From assembly GCA_021234155.1 (NCBI GenBank), contig JAJEKV010000003.1, forward strand, positions 8,926,413 through 8,990,412: DNA of 64,000 nucleotides, given 5' to 3'. Below, piece after piece: positions 12,905 through 26,134 of the stretch. A program made the translations under genes and the position numbers. Each line of letters begins with the position of its first letter. Position 1 is the stretch's first letter. The stretch comes from Isoetes taiwanensis. Lineage: Eukaryota; Streptophyta; Lycopodiopsida; Isoetales; Isoetaceae. The notes under the pieces were generated by a model. That model made no database searches. It was given only the letters and a program-made list of their open reading frames with translations, and had not been told where the DNA came from.

Positions 12905-13242
12905 CTAAATGCTAATTATCTGGGAGCTTTTAGCTCTGATAGAAACCACCTCCAACAATTTTCATTATTTTGATTGGCTAGCCAATCTGTCATTTCCTTC
13001 CATTGGATCTCCCTTTCCACTGGATCTGTGGAGGCATAGACATTTATGATGCCTATGGAAGAGTCCTTTAGATTTAGAAAGACCACATGCCATCCGCCAC
13101 TAAAATGATCCTGTAGCTGGGTACCCTTTCCAGATTGTGCAGATGCCTCCTTTTGTCCCATGATGATGCCTATGGAAGAGTCCTTTAGATTTAGAAAGAC
13201 CACATGCCATCCGCCACTAAAATGATCCTCTTAGCTGGGTAC

Positions 13243-16186
13243 CATAGTTGCACCGGAATATCGGATCAAAATCAAACGGCACGGAACGAAACACTATACG
13301 GATCAAAATTCTCAATTTTAGATTTGTACCCCCTTCCGAAACAACTTTTTTTTTTTTTGGTCCAAAAATAGACCTTTTTTTTTGACGTGGACCTAATTTA
13401 TCCCGGCTTTTAATAGTGGTAAAAGCGCCCAAATCGTCTGCATTCTCGTAGCTTTTAGGAATGGTCAATTCAATAGCTTTTAATCTTTGGTGGGTTTGGG
13501 AAGATGCCATGCAATTGGAAATTATATGCTCTATATATGAAGGAGATCAACCGTCTCCTTAGCGCTTCTGCGGACCAAAAACGCCACAGCCAGACCTTAG
13601 CGCTTCTTTGCGGACCAAAACGCCACAAGCCTGAGATGGTGAAGGAGCTTCATTGGTTGTTCAAGGAGCATGCAAACCGTTCTTGCCAACTCTACAAAAG
13701 GATCGGGGAGCCGAGAAAATGGAAATGCAATTACCGTGGTTTGGAGAGGACTTCAAATGTGACTAGAATCAGCAAAGATATGCATGGTTTTCTCGAAAAG
13801 AACGAGGACGCGTTTGTGGGAAGATTTCCCATGACATTGTGAAGAAAATACAAGATAAATTAGGATGTTCTTCACTTGAAGCTACCGCAGATGTTCAAGC
13901 CTTGGAGCAAGACTCTCCGCTACTGATATGAGAGGATTCTGAGGGCCTCCTTCTAAGAAGATGAAGCGAGGGGAGATTAAGCAAAGCAAGCTGGGCCAAT
14001 GCTGAGAAAAAGCAAGCTAGGATAGAAGTGCGCAGGTGCATTATAATGTGCAACTTGTCTTTCAATGTATTGCGCACCAAGCGGTGGAAAAAGATGATTA
14101 ATGCAAGAGTTCGGATTGGCACACCATGGAAAGGAGTGGGATATAATACAATGAGGCAAACAGAATTGGATAAAGAGATCGAAATAGTTAATGAAGAGTT
14201 GAAACCAATAAAGGATAAATGGGCTAAGTATGGCTGTTCCATTATTACAGATGGATGGATGATCGAAGACGTAGGCATGTCATGAACATCATGATCTCTA
14301 GTTGCATGGGCACTTGTTTTTCATCGCGTGATGGATTGGACCGCTCAAAAAATTTTGGTTTAAAAATTCACCGCGATTCATCTTCAAAGAAATACAAAGG
14401 ACAATAGAGGAGATTGGAGCAACAAATGTAGTCCAAGTTATAACCGATAATGGATCTAATTGCAAGAGCATGGGACTTAAGCATCTTGAGAAAGAGTACT
14501 CAACCATATTCGACGCCTTGTGCAAGCCACTCCTTGGACCTACTTCTTGAAGATATCGGAAAAATCCCTTGGGTAAGTAGTGTGATTGAACGATCCGGTC
14601 AATTAGTGAATTTTTTTCCATTCAAAACCATCGCACTAAGTATCTATAGAGAAAGCAGTCCTCTTGAGCTTTTTGCGGCCATCAAGTACAAGATTTGGTT
14701 ATCAATTCATTATGCTTGAAAAGGCGTTACATGTTCGTGAACATCTAATTAGGACTGCCGTGTCGATTTATGGAAAGCATGGGTTGGGCATCGGGGAGCC
14801 CGATGCACTAAGAATACAAAGATGGTGTTATGATACAAATTTCTCGGGATGAAATGGAGGCCATTGTGAAAGGGTTATCTCCAATCTACATCGCTTTGGC
14901 GACATCGATATGGAAGGCAAAGACACTTGGTCCGATTTATGAGTTTATGGAGAGAATTAATGAGGCATTGGATGAATTTTGAGAAAACTCATCGAACTCT
15001 TGATTCCACCAGTATTGAAGCTATCAAAGCATTGATTATAAAAACAAGATGGAATTGGTTTCATAGGCCAATACATCTTTGTAGCTCACATTCTACACCC
15101 TTTATGGCGATCCGATTTGCAATTTGCGGATGTTGAGCTTAACAAAGGATGGCATGAGTATATTACACGTGTATTTAAGGAAAGTGACACGCAAGAAAGA
15201 CTTAATGAGCAGCTACATACATTTTGAACAACTTGGGCTTGTTCGCTATTCTGCAGCTGAAAAAAGAGAGACCATGTTGAAGCCTATTGTGTGGTGGGAA
15301 TCTTATGGGTCGATCTACTCGACTTTGAGAAATTAGCATTGCGAATCTTATCTCAAGATTGTTCTTCCGCCCGTGTGAAAGGAATTGGAGCTCATATTCA
15401 TTGATACAAACTAAGAAGCCAAAGTAAGCTAAGTTTACTTCAACTTGAGAGGCTTATATATTGCGAGAAAATCTGAAATTAGTGGATAAGTATAAGGAGA
15501 TGCCCAATGCAAACCAAGTTAATATTGACAAGATTGATATCACAAAAGCGCATCGATAAGCTTCCTATAATCACCTAGCGGATAGAGATGTCTATTCACT
15601 TTTATATAATGAAATGGAGGAGGCGGATGTTCCTCACACTAGATCACGATCACGTGCATGTGATGTAGCTTCTTCATCTACTGGCGTAGTAGACATTGAG
15701 GAGTACGCAGATCCGCATTACTCGAGACCCGAAGAAGAGGACAATAATGATGACCATTTCGAGATGCAAGAGGTGCAGATGATGAAACCGAAGAAGAAGA
15801 TGTGTGGGTGTCGGAAGAAGATGAAGAATCGATTAGAAGATGATGAATGATGGCAAAGCAAGTTCTAACATTTTGTAACTAATATCTAACTAAGCGGCTC
15901 TAATTGTCAAACTGTTTTCCTAGTTGTCAAACTGTTTTCCTAATGTATCATGCTAGTTGTCAAACTGTTTTCCTAATGTATCAGCATGTTATGCTGCTAC
16001 TACCTACGGATATTATGATATTATGCTGCTCCTACCTAATGATGTAAGCTATATCAGACTTTAACTGGTAATATAATGTATATGATATTAAAATTTTGTT
16101 TCACTTGCTGTTCTGGAACCTGTTTCGTTCCGTCGTTTGTTCCGTTTCGTTCCGCAGGCATAGAAACACGATCCGGTGCAACTATG
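13243..16186 (+). mobile_element. hAT DNA transposon, complete ends
   Basis: The terminal inverted repeat CATAGTTGCACCGG (13243-13256) is the exact reverse complement of 16173-16186. The 8-bp direct repeat CTGGGTAC flanks it at 13235-13242 and 16187-16194, the target-duplication length of hAT elements. The 2944-bp interior carries a hAT-type transposase relic. It sits inside an L1 endonuclease fragment, so it arrived after that L1 copy. Perfect ends with a decayed interior suggest moderate age. Confidence 0.92.
13504..15850 (+). pseudogene. hAT transposase relic (DUF659 type)
   Basis: Pieces in several frames give an ordered hAT transposase. An N-terminal part lies at 13504-13842. A DUF659-like part (14028-14285) includes KYGCSIITDGW, and near 14415-14460 comes the NVVQVITDNGSNC-type catalytic-core motif. 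The segment SHSLDLLLEDIGK follows near 14530. A C-terminal dimerisation-like part lies at about 15080-15400 (for example VGILWVDLLDFEKLALRILS). The last frame (15614-15850) encodes an acidic and then basic tail. Multiple stops and frameshifts interrupt the chain, so the protein is not made. It lies fully within the terminal repeats at 13243 and 16186. Confidence 0.75.
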
Positions 16187-16562
16187 CTGGGTACCCTTTC
16201 CAGATTGTGCAGATGTCTCCTTTTGTCCCATGAGCAGGGGACCAAATGAACCCCCCACTTGGCATAACCCATTCTCCCAAGTTTGAGCCCTCAAAGTTTG
16301 GAAGCCTATGTTCTTACAATAGAATGATGTCCACTTGCATCTCCTTCAAAGCCCCTTTCCTCTTAAGCGGACCCTTGATGCCTCTTAGATTCCAAGAAAT
16401 TATCTTCATATGGAAGATTTCTTGCTTCTGGTAACATGCCCAGATGCACTTGGGGCATATCCTTTTGTCTCTTCTTCTTTTCAGGAAGGGGAGTGAAGAA
16501 GTTCTCGATCCCCTTTCTAAGTTCTTCAGATTGTATATCACCTTCATCTTCAACATCAGATT

Positions 16563-16860
16563 CTCAAAATTTATGTAAGAACCAGCTCAAGTTCCTGTAA
16601 GAAAGTGTAACAACTGAACCACAACTTGTACTTGATTGCACACACATGCACAATCCTACTGATGGATTTGCCATGAAAAAACAATGATGATTTTGTAAGG
16701 TAGTCTTCTCGTCGAACGAATCATTCAAACGATACTGCAATGATGTAAAATCCTTGCGAAGACTAATCACTTCATGCATGGTCTTCTCATTCCCTTTGCA
16801 GATTGAGAGAATACAAATTTTAATACTATCTATATATATGTACCACTTCTAAAGAACTTG
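16563..16860. repeat. sufD downstream region, duplicated at 11.5-12.4 kb
   Basis: This is the sufD-proximal copy of the duplication described at 11500-12365. It abuts the 5' border of the L1 fragment near 16556. Confidence 0.55.
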
Positions 16861-16908
16861 CTATGCCCAAACTATGAAAATTATTTGTGACAAAAAAAAG
16901 AGATTGCA

Positions 16909-19024
16909 CTACCTTCCCAGTGGAATATTAACATTAATTACTCCTTCAGCAGCAAGAGATGCCTTTAACGTATTTTCTATTCTCTTCTGCAAATCTTTAA
17001 ACCTAATCCGCGCAATTACTTCTGCGCCAAAAGAATAAACTAGAGCACTACGGGCTGTTTCCAGGTCTATTCCTCGAGCTCGAAAGTAAAATAGTTGCTC
17101 CTCTTCAAGATCACTAATGGCTGCACCATGAGAACATTTGACATCATCTGCAACAATCTGCAAATTTGGTTTCACATTTACTGTTGCTTTAGGTGCAAGC
17201 AGCAAGCTGCGACTCAGCTGGCCTGCATCTGTTTGTTGCGCATTTCTGGAAATATAAATTGCACAGTAAGGTTCTAGTTAAACATTTTCAAACCAGACAT
17301 ACATAACAATCATTGCAAATTGCGGAACAATGGCAAATGGCAAGAGAAATGAAAAATGTACCTGTTCACTTTTACGTTACCATCAAAAACAGCATGCCCT
17401 GATGGGCTCATGACAATGCATTTATGAAGTTGTCTTGAATACCCTCTTGGATGGCTCAAGATAATTTTGCTATGCAAATCTTGCAGCTGATTAGAACCAG
17501 CCAAATGAAATGTTGATATTTCTGTAGATGTATCAGGACCCAGCTGATCAACCTGCAAATTGTGTCTTGCAAGCCTGCCTCCAAGCCCAATATCAACTAG
17601 TGTATAGAAGCTTGATTCGTTCTGGATACACAGCGGTGTCAGATCCTTGGCAATGATCACATCATATGAGCAAACAATTATAAAACTAATTTTATTAAAG
17701 CAGCATTGCAGGGGCCACCTAGTAATCAAAGCTAGATATGGTGCCCTCAGGACACGGCGCTTCGAGGAAAAAGGTTTTGGATTTTGTTATTTTCATGTGG
17801 CCGGACCTTTCTGACGTTTTGGCAGGGAATATTATGCTGAGCACTCCTCAGACTTAGATGTGCAGACTTAATAAGCCACATTGTTTATCTTTCAGAGTTC
17901 ACGTATATGTTGATCAATAAATACTATAAGAATCAAGTCAAGTACCTGGTAAACATAAGTCTTCTTGATATTGTCAGCAAAATTGCTTTCAGCCTGTACA
18001 TAACTATGAGAAACTTTAGCCCGTTCTGAAATTGCTATTTCACAAACTGAATTTGCAAAATAAGTTGCACCTATTGCACCAACATGCTCTTCAACAAGTT
18101 CAACTTCTGCATTTTTTTCTGCTACTAGCAGTAACCTGGGACTTGATAAACTGACTATCTTTTTGTCATTCTCAATTGATCCATGTGAAGACCAATAAAT
18201 AACATGAACTGGCTTCTTCAGTGCTACATTTTCGGGGATCAAAATGACACCTAGGTCCCTTGTTCCTACGCCGTTCAGGGCTGCAAACACATCACTGCTG
18301 ACCCATGTGGATGTAGCTTCTAATTTCGGAAGAACGTAAGTATTTAATTTCTCAGTGGGAAGAGCTGATATGCTTCCTATATAAACATTATCAGGAATAC
18401 CATCCAGACATGAAAATTTTGAAGAGAAAATGCCATCAACAAAAACCACCCTTATAGTGTCTGGCTCCCCAAGTTCTAAGGTAGAAATATCCACTGGGAT
18501 ATCCTCTATCTCAGTGCAGCAAGGCTCAATATTTGATTTCTTCAAAAGGCTCAAATCTGTAAAACGGTAGGCTTCATCTCTTCTTGTTGGCCAATGACAA
18601 TTCAATGCAACCTCTGCAGAGACTTCTCTAAGCACTCCAAGTGCATTTTTTGCATCTGCTGAAGTTGTAGCAACTGGGGGACAATCTTCTAGCCTATCCG
18701 CCAATTCCAAAACAAAGAGATCAGAACCGTGGCTTGTGGTTAATGGCTTTGAAACCTCTGCTGTCCTCGCTGCAATAACACTGGAGTGCGCCAGGCGATT
18801 ACTCCATTGCCGTCGTCCTAGAACGTGTGGAGCTGCCCATCGGGAACCCAATTGTGACAAAAGTAAAAATTCTCGAAATTCAGCAGGTAGGTAATCCAAA
18901 GACAGAGAATATATGTGGATAACAGATTCAAAAGAAGGTGCTTACCAGAATGCTGAGAAAAAGAAGGAGAACGCCCAACAAGATGGCCAGGAGGAACGAA
19001 GCAGGAAGGGGCGAGAGCAGCCAT
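16909..19024 (-). CDS. SUFD: SufD-like Fe-S cluster scaffold subunit, plastid type (4 exons)
   Basis: Exons read leftward are 19024-18946, 18832-17946, 17621-17362 and 17245-16909. Together they make 1563 nt, 520 aa, with consistent phases and GT-AG borders. The core matches plant SufD (ABCI7/NAP6): GRLARHNLQVDQLGPDTSTE, HSKIILSHPRGYSRQLHKCI, then VKPNLQIVADDVKCSHGA and FYFRARGIDLETAR. SufD joins SufB and the ATPase SufC in the SUFBC2D scaffold that builds Fe-S clusters in plastids. The N-terminus (MAALAPSCFVPPGHLVGRSP) is rich in hydroxylated and basic residues, like a transit peptide. The length is slightly above the roughly 475 aa I recall for the Arabidopsis protein. No defect is seen. 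I chose the start because it opens the only exon that splices in frame to the core. Confidence 0.93.
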
Positions 19025-21378
19025 TTTTTACCTCTTAGGCCATAGCCTAGCGCTAAAAAACCAATTTGCTAACGCAGTGCCCTCTAGACCAAGTTAGAAC
19101 AACAACAATGTTGATAGTGTAAAATGAAAAGGACGAAGTTACTTAAAGAAAAGAAGGATAAGATAGATTGTATATATTTGATACATGGAAGGATGGATAG
19201 CAAAAGAGTGAAAATGATTTGCATTGAGTTACATTATGCAAATTTAAGAAGCTACCATTCGGCACATCAAGAAGATGGATTTGGATGAACAATTATATGT
19301 TCTTTTCATAACGTACATTAGTTCCTCTACAAGCTAATTATTTTGTTGATAAGCTAAAGCGAATCAAGCTCACCAAATTGACCAAGTTGTAACCCACAAA
19401 CGAGCATACCCCGCAAACGAGGATCGCTATCTATGGTCTACATCGAGGAATAAAGGGCAAATATACCCATCTGACAGCTCTCGATGCACGGAGTCACCCC
19501 TGTGTGAATATGCACCCAAACCAAAGGGGGTCTCAGGGGGATTTTAATTAAAGTTGTTGGAGATTATTGATGATTTATGTTATCAAAAGATTTGAAGGCA
19601 ACCAGGAAAATAAAGACTTCAAGCATCTGTTTCAAGCATCTGTTACAAGAATATTGAATAGTTCAATATCTAGATAATAACTCTTGCGCACAATATAATC
19701 TTTTTTCATTACCTCGATATGTTTCTAATCCATTGAACATTTGTGAATGGTTCATTCAAGTATCAAAGAACTTGCATTGATCCTTTGACATCCACCACAT
19801 TAAAGGTCTAATATATGGTAGCCATTTGTATATGATAATATCTAGCATATATTGCCCTGCCAGCAGATATAATGCTTTACTCCATTATAAAGAAGCTAGT
19901 AATTTATGTCTGCGTATCATATCATGAATTTGAGTGCTGCTTGACGAGGTTGTAGATGCTGATATTGTACTATTGCTTCCAGCTCCAAGACGTCGAGTTG
20001 ATTATATCTGTATATTGCATATCATTTTTCTTCGTACCAGGCAAAGAAACATAGGAAACTGGCTTTTACACTGCAAACGACCAAATAGAAGTTTGCATAG
20101 GGAATTTTAGATTACTGAATACAAAAGATCACGTATACTATCCCAAAGCACAACATAGGTTTTCTCCACAAAAATTGTTTAATCAAGATAAGAATAGACG
20201 TAAGCATACTGACCTGAGCGCAACTGTGGCTACTTTTCGGTGCTTTTTAATCTCCGATTCTTCAAATGACAATGTTTCATTTGTCCAAATCATCTTGCCA
20301 TGTATTTTCAGCAAGAACTCATATCACTTTGGTTTTCTTTTATTTCTTACCTGCTCTGCGAATTTTAGACCTTCCCCTTTTGCAATATTTGATGGAGCAA
20401 AATATCCAAGATGCGCTAAGGACACTTTAACAGATGATTTGGCAGAATCCTTGATACCTCCGGAATGTCGTTAGATGTATTCACTGCCAAAAACAAAGAG
20501 CGGAGAGCCTTGTATTCCAAGACTAGCCGAAACCAGCACTCACAGTTGCAGCATCAACATATGCGATGTAAATCAAGAAGCTGGACAAAAAATGATGACC
20601 GTGTCCATCTTCTTTTTTGCATAAAAGCTACGATCACCAAGTATTTTCATACTTGGTAATTGTGGCATTTAGGAATAGACATCTGTATCAGAGGGAAAGG
20701 TGCAGATGGCATCGCTAAGAGGTTTTCTAGGATTATCTCCAAAACCGTAACAATAAACATAAGCTAAAATGAAAAATGCAGCTAAGCAAGCATATAGCCA
20801 GAGCGTGGAGCTGCGGTACTAGAAAGGAAGTGCAGAGAAATAAATGCAAGAACCCTGGCATAAATCTATTAGAACCTATCGACCCATTTCCCAACCAGAG
20901 CCTGATTCAATTCAAGCATCTGCTTGTGATCACAATCATCAAGCAAAATTCGAGACTGACATGTGGTTACTTGAAGGGCTCTCCCTCTGACTTGTGGAAT
21001 TCGCTAATCTCTGAGCAGCATTTTCCTGAGGAATTATTTGTCTCTGAGTATTATTTGTTCCGAGTTCAATAGAATTTGAAGTAGAGATTGTAGAATCTTG
21101 GCTACAGGAGTTCATTGGAAAGAAAGAAGTCTCTGCTTCGGGCACTTTTCATGTTCATTGTGACTGGGCTGATTCCAAGATTGTGGTAAAGGTCTACTCC
21201 GAGCAATGATTCATGTTTTGGCGTCTGGTTTCCTTCAATTTGGTACTGAGTGTGGCTTTCCAGCTTCTTAGATTTAGATAGGCTCTTCCTCTGTTTTTTT
21301 TCCTGTCCTTTGTTTTCCCCTCCTGCCTATTCGCACATGTTCCTTCTGCTTTTGTAGTTTTCACCTGGTTCTTTCTGC
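19025..21378. other. sufD promoter side and L1 5' region; weak exon-like segments
   Basis: About 2.3 kb without a convincing gene. On the minus strand, 20463-20350 is open (SGGIKDSAKSSVKVSLAHLG and onward) and ends at a good donor (CAG then GTAAG). 20265-20216 could be a following exon, but acceptor sites are poor and no family is recognised. The T-rich stretch 21150-21378 is probably the 5' UTR of the L1 starting at 21379. Confidence 0.3.
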
Positions 21379-23856
21379 ATGGCTCTTAAAAGCAAAAATT
21401 ACCCTAAATTTCTCTCCATTCTTCACGCTTTTGCTGAATTCGCGCCCTCTGATCGACCCGAGCTACTCAAACAATTAAGATCCTTCCATGAAAATCCCAA
21501 AAATTTCATTTTCTTTGGTAATTTCGCTAACTCAGGCATTGGGCAGCCTTCAATGGATCCACTATCTTTTAAAGTCCCATGCTGGGATAATCTCTCCAAG
21601 GATCCGGATTTCTTAGGCCGGGTTCCAAGCATTGATCCCGTCCTCGAAGTTCCAATTGCTTATGGGGATAAAAGATCGGATCAACCATTGTCCCCTGATG
21701 CTACCATGGACAAGATCCTAGGAGATATCCGCCCTTTCAAGGGTCCATTCAGTGCAAGAAAGAAGGCTATTTTCAATGGTATTTCCTTAGATCTTCCTTC
21801 TGTTCATGCAAAATTAAACTCTTTCCATGACTCTGCTGTAATTGTTAAAACTAATAAGCATGGGATTAAACTAGACAAACTTTGGTCTTTCTGCCTGAGC
21901 CTTCAGAAGGGTATGCTTATAAATGCTGTCTACTGGCTTCAATTCCCATATATCATGATTGAATGTGGCAGCAAAAGATCTGCCAATTTTCTCTTAAATC
22001 ATGGTCCAATGGCTTATGAATCTTTTCAACTTACCTTTCTTAAATGGGATCCCAAATTTGAAGTAGCCAATCTGGACAATCTTTGTGTTGCTTCCACTAC
22101 CCTTCACAGTCTAAATCAAATATACTGGAATGAGGATTGTCTTAAATTATTGTTTGACTCAATTGGTTCCTATATTTGCACTGAATTTTCACCCTATAGA
22201 CCACCCCGCTCTATTGTCCAGCTTGATATTACCAAAGACATTCCCCTCCACATCCCCTTTCAAGATGTTTTTGGGAAAGAAGCCTTTCTAGATTTGAGAT
22301 GGTCTGGCTTGCCACCTCAGTGCCAAACTTGTAAGGTTAGACACTTTTGGTATGATTCCTGCAAGGAATTAACAGCTTCTTGTGAACGAATTCCTATAAA
22401 GATAGCTGAGAATTGTCAAGTCAATGAGCAGGTCAACCAAAAAGTCAATATCAGCAACAAGGTCAACAGTCAGCAGATTAAGCAAAATTCAAATGGATCA
22501 GTAATTGATCATCAAGATCCTGACCTTGTTGCTCCATGCATTATCTTCAAGGATAGCAACTTTCAGTGGACTAAAGTTAATGGCAGCTACAAAAGAATTC
22601 AAAGAAGAAAGCAGCTAAGAGAGGCAGAACTTAAGAATGAGGAGACAGCTAATAAAGGGAAGCCTGGAGGTGGTTTTGTGAAGACACTCAGGAATGGGAA
22701 AGCTTTGCAAGTCAATGTGTTGCAGAATCATGAAAATTCTGCCAAAACATCCAAAACCACTGACAAAGATGGCAGCTTTTCAAAAACAAGTAATTTGCAT
22801 GACACATTGAGCAAGATTATTTTGGATGCAAAGCTTTCTGCCAAGAACAAGGAGAATGCTGATATTCTCGATTCCTACAGGGTTTAAGAATGGTCCATTA
22901 AACAAGAAAAATAAGCATGATAAAACTCTGAAACAAAATATAATTGGGAAAATGAAGCGATCTATGAATGAACAATCTATGATTGATCCCAAGGATACTC
23001 TGGTGGAGATTGTTCCAGAACCTATTCCTACCTCACCAAAGGAGAGCAATCAAATTATTCTCCCAATGAATGTTGCTGAGTCAAGTAAGGTTCAAGAGAT
23101 GGCTGCTGATCACAAAATTGGTAACTCTAACCAATTCCAGGTATTAGCTAACCTTAACCCTGAACTTGATTTGGAGGTTTTGTTGAGCAAACCATGTGAA
23201 GGCAATTTGAATACTTTGCAATCCCCAATTATTGATCTTTCACCAGACCACGATCCCCCCTCCATCCCTCAAATATTGCCTTGGAAATTGCTCAGCAGGT
23301 GGCATCTTTGCAAGAGGGCCTCAGTGCACATGGCCAAAACTATTGTCAGTATAATCTTATGGATGAAGAAATTGTACAAGACACTCCAGAAAGGGATGCA
23401 ACTGGCCTACAAGATGACAATATTTGGTTGGATAATGACAAGATTTTGGCAGCTGACTCTACTCAAGAATTTACTGTTGTTCTGCAAGAAGACCTAACTC
23501 AGCTTGAGGAAAGCAACAATTCAGGTCATGTTTCTTCTCTTTCCCCATCTTTTATGCATAATCTTCCTAATCTTCCTGTCTCTCCTAAAAACAGAATGTT
23601 TGAATTCATTCCTGGAGGATCCTCTGATATTAGTGAAGATGAGATTGAAAATGCAAATGATAAAGAAAATTGGGAAGGGGATAAATTTCTTGTTGATTGT
23701 TCTATTGCTGGATTAACTGCTACATCTGAACCCTCTAGGCCCAATGCCTTTAAGTATAAGAAGAATAGTTCAACTCTTGCTGACCTCACTAATACTCCTG
23801 CTGCTAATACTAGAAGTAAACAGAGAAAAGGGAAAAAGAAAAAGAGATATATTTAA
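21379..23856 (+). pseudogene. L1 ORF1 (DUF4283-like, zinc knuckle), two frameshifts
   Basis: ORF1 starts MALKSKNYPKF at 21379. The first 502 codons contain a DUF4283-like nucleic-acid-binding region (about residues 160-300, with MIECGSKRSANFLLNHGP and YICTEFSPY) and one CCHC-like knuckle, CQTCKVRHFWYDSC, near residue 314. The reading moves to a second frame at about 22860 and to a third at about 23280. The C-terminus is highly basic (TRSKQRKGKKKKRYI). This is the expected layout for the RNA-binding ORF1 of plant L1 elements. The total would be near 825 aa. Two indels break it. Confidence 0.8.
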
Positions 23857-26134
23857 ATTTCTGATTTACTTCTCCCTCTCCTTTTTCTTGTTTTTCTAAG
23901 CTCATAGTATAATGAGGATTTTATCTTGGAATGTTAGAGGAATTAAGGGTCCTATCAAAAGAAAAAGAGCTATCTCTCAAATCAGGAGCTATAATGCTGA
24001 TGTGATTTTGCTGCAAGAACTTAAACTTCCAAAATTTGAAACCTCCAATCTTGGTGACTAGATTTATCCAGGATCTCACTCCACCTGGATTGAGGCCAAT
24101 GGGAGAAGTGGTGGCATCATTATGATCTGGAAAAGCCTTGAGCATCTTAGTTTCTTCAATTCCCCTCCTAAATTGTGGCAAGCTGTTACCTTTAAGTATC
24201 AAAATTCTATTTTTGGTATTATTAACATCTATGCCCCAACTTGCCCCAATGATAGGGAGATGCTTTGGAATGATATTAACTCTTGGTTGCAGAATAATAC
24301 TATCTCGGATTGGATTGTTGGAGGGGACTTTAATAATACCCCTTCATGGAACATGAAATTAGGGAATAACATTAATATGTCTGCCTCTGAGAGATGTAAT
24401 TGGAATAGTCTTATCTTTGATTCCTCACTTGTGCATGTCCCCTCTTCTACAGCCTCCTTCACTTGGTCTAATAAGCAAAAAGGGGATAAGAGGGTCTACT
24501 GTGCTCTTGATAGATTCTATGTCTGCAGTCCTAACTCTTCTCTCTGGGATAATTGTTTTGTTACAAGTGATGAAGGGAATATAATTTCTGATCACCAGCC
24601 ACAATTCTTGTGCACAAGGCAATTGACTCAAATTCCAAGAGATGGAAATATTCCCTACAAGTTCAATTGTGCTCTTCTTGAAAATGAATCATTTGTGAAT
24701 GATTTCAAGGCTTTTTATCTTGGTCTTCAATCTGATTGCAGTCATCAATCTATGAAAAGCTTTTATGCTAAGATCAAGAAATCCAAAAGCTGGATTAAAG
24801 AATGGTCTAGGAAGAAGCACCTCACAAGACTAAAGGAGAAAGAGGACTTGTTAACTCATATGAGAAGCATAAGATCCCTGCTGCAAGATGATCCATACAA
24901 TCTTAACTTGCATGTGGGTGAAGAATTAGTGGAAAATTATCTCAAGAGTATAGAGGAGGTTGAAGCTAAAAGCTCAACAATCAAGTGCAAAGTCAAATTT
25001 AACAAAGAAATGGATTGTGGTAGCTCAAGGTTCTTTTTTAAGGTAGCCAAAGCTAGGCTGCTAAGAAACTCTATTATTAAAATTAGAAATGATGCTGGTC
25101 TTTGCTTGGATGATCCAAAGAATATCAGAACCTTCTTTCATGATAACTATGCCTCTCTCTTTTCCAAAATTGCTCCTCAAGATATTGACTCCACAAGAGA
25201 AAAGATTTTTCTTGATTTGATAGATAAGATTATCCCTAATTCTATTGACACTATGGATGACTCTTTTATTGTACCTCCTGCTGAACATGAAATTTTTAAG
25301 GTCTTGAGATCTTTTGGTAAATGTAAATCCCCTGGGCCTGATGGCATTCCCAGTGAATTCTACATTCCTTTTTGGGACCTTCTTAAAGATGATGTTATCT
25401 CTATGGTGAGAGGTTTTTGGGATAATAACCATCTGCATTCATCTATCTCTGCTGGCCTCATTGCTCTTATACCTAAGATAGATAATCCATCTGCTTTTTC
25501 GGATTGGAGGCCTATATCTCTCACCAATACCTCATACAAAATCTGTGCCAAAGTCATTGCCAACAGAATCAAAGAGTATCTTCAGAAAAATATCTCTCAT
25601 TATCAATCTGCCTTTCTGTCCAAGAGGTTTATCTTAGACAATTATATTTCAGCCATGGAGGGTCTTCATTGGAATAAAGTTTCCAACCAAAATTGTGTGC
25701 TCCTCAAGCTTGACTTTAAGAGAGCCTTTGACACTGTTAGATGGGATTTCCTAGACATTGCTCTCACTAAGTTTGGCTTTCATCCTAAACTTAAGCTATT
25801 AATTCATGGTCTGAATATTCAATCAAATTCTGTTGTCATTGTAAATGGTTCTCCCTCTCAGTTCTTTCCTCTTTCTCGGGGTGTGAGACAGGGATGCCCC
25901 CTTGCTCCTTATCTCTTCCTAATTGTGGCTGAGATGCTTACAAGGGCAGTAATTCATTCAAAAAATCTGGGGGAGATTAGAGGTCTTCAAATGCCAAACA
26001 GGGAGGATTGTCTTACTATTTCTCAATATGCTGATGACACCTTTGCCTTCCTTGATGCTGATCTCTCTAATATTGAAGCTTTCTTGGAAATTATCAAACA
26101 ATTCTCTGCTGCCTCTGGTGTAAATCTAAATCTG

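Larger units (their letters stand above)
12905..16556 (-). pseudogene. L1 LINE endonuclease fragment, split by a hAT insertion
   Basis: Reading leftward, 16409 begins MKIISWNLRGIKGPLKRK, a typical plant L1 endonuclease start like that of the complete L1 at 23912. It runs to 16195, where the hAT element intervenes. It resumes at 13242 with WHVVFLNLKDSSIGIINVYA and ends near 12905. The endonuclease is broken by stops and frameshifts, and no RT domain follows. A 117-bp piece (13048-13164) is tandemly repeated up to the hAT insertion point. The basic segment before 16409 looks like the ORF1 tail. Keeping the 5' half of ORF2 and lacking the 3' end is unusual for an L1 copy and suggests later deletion. 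Confidence 0.7.
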
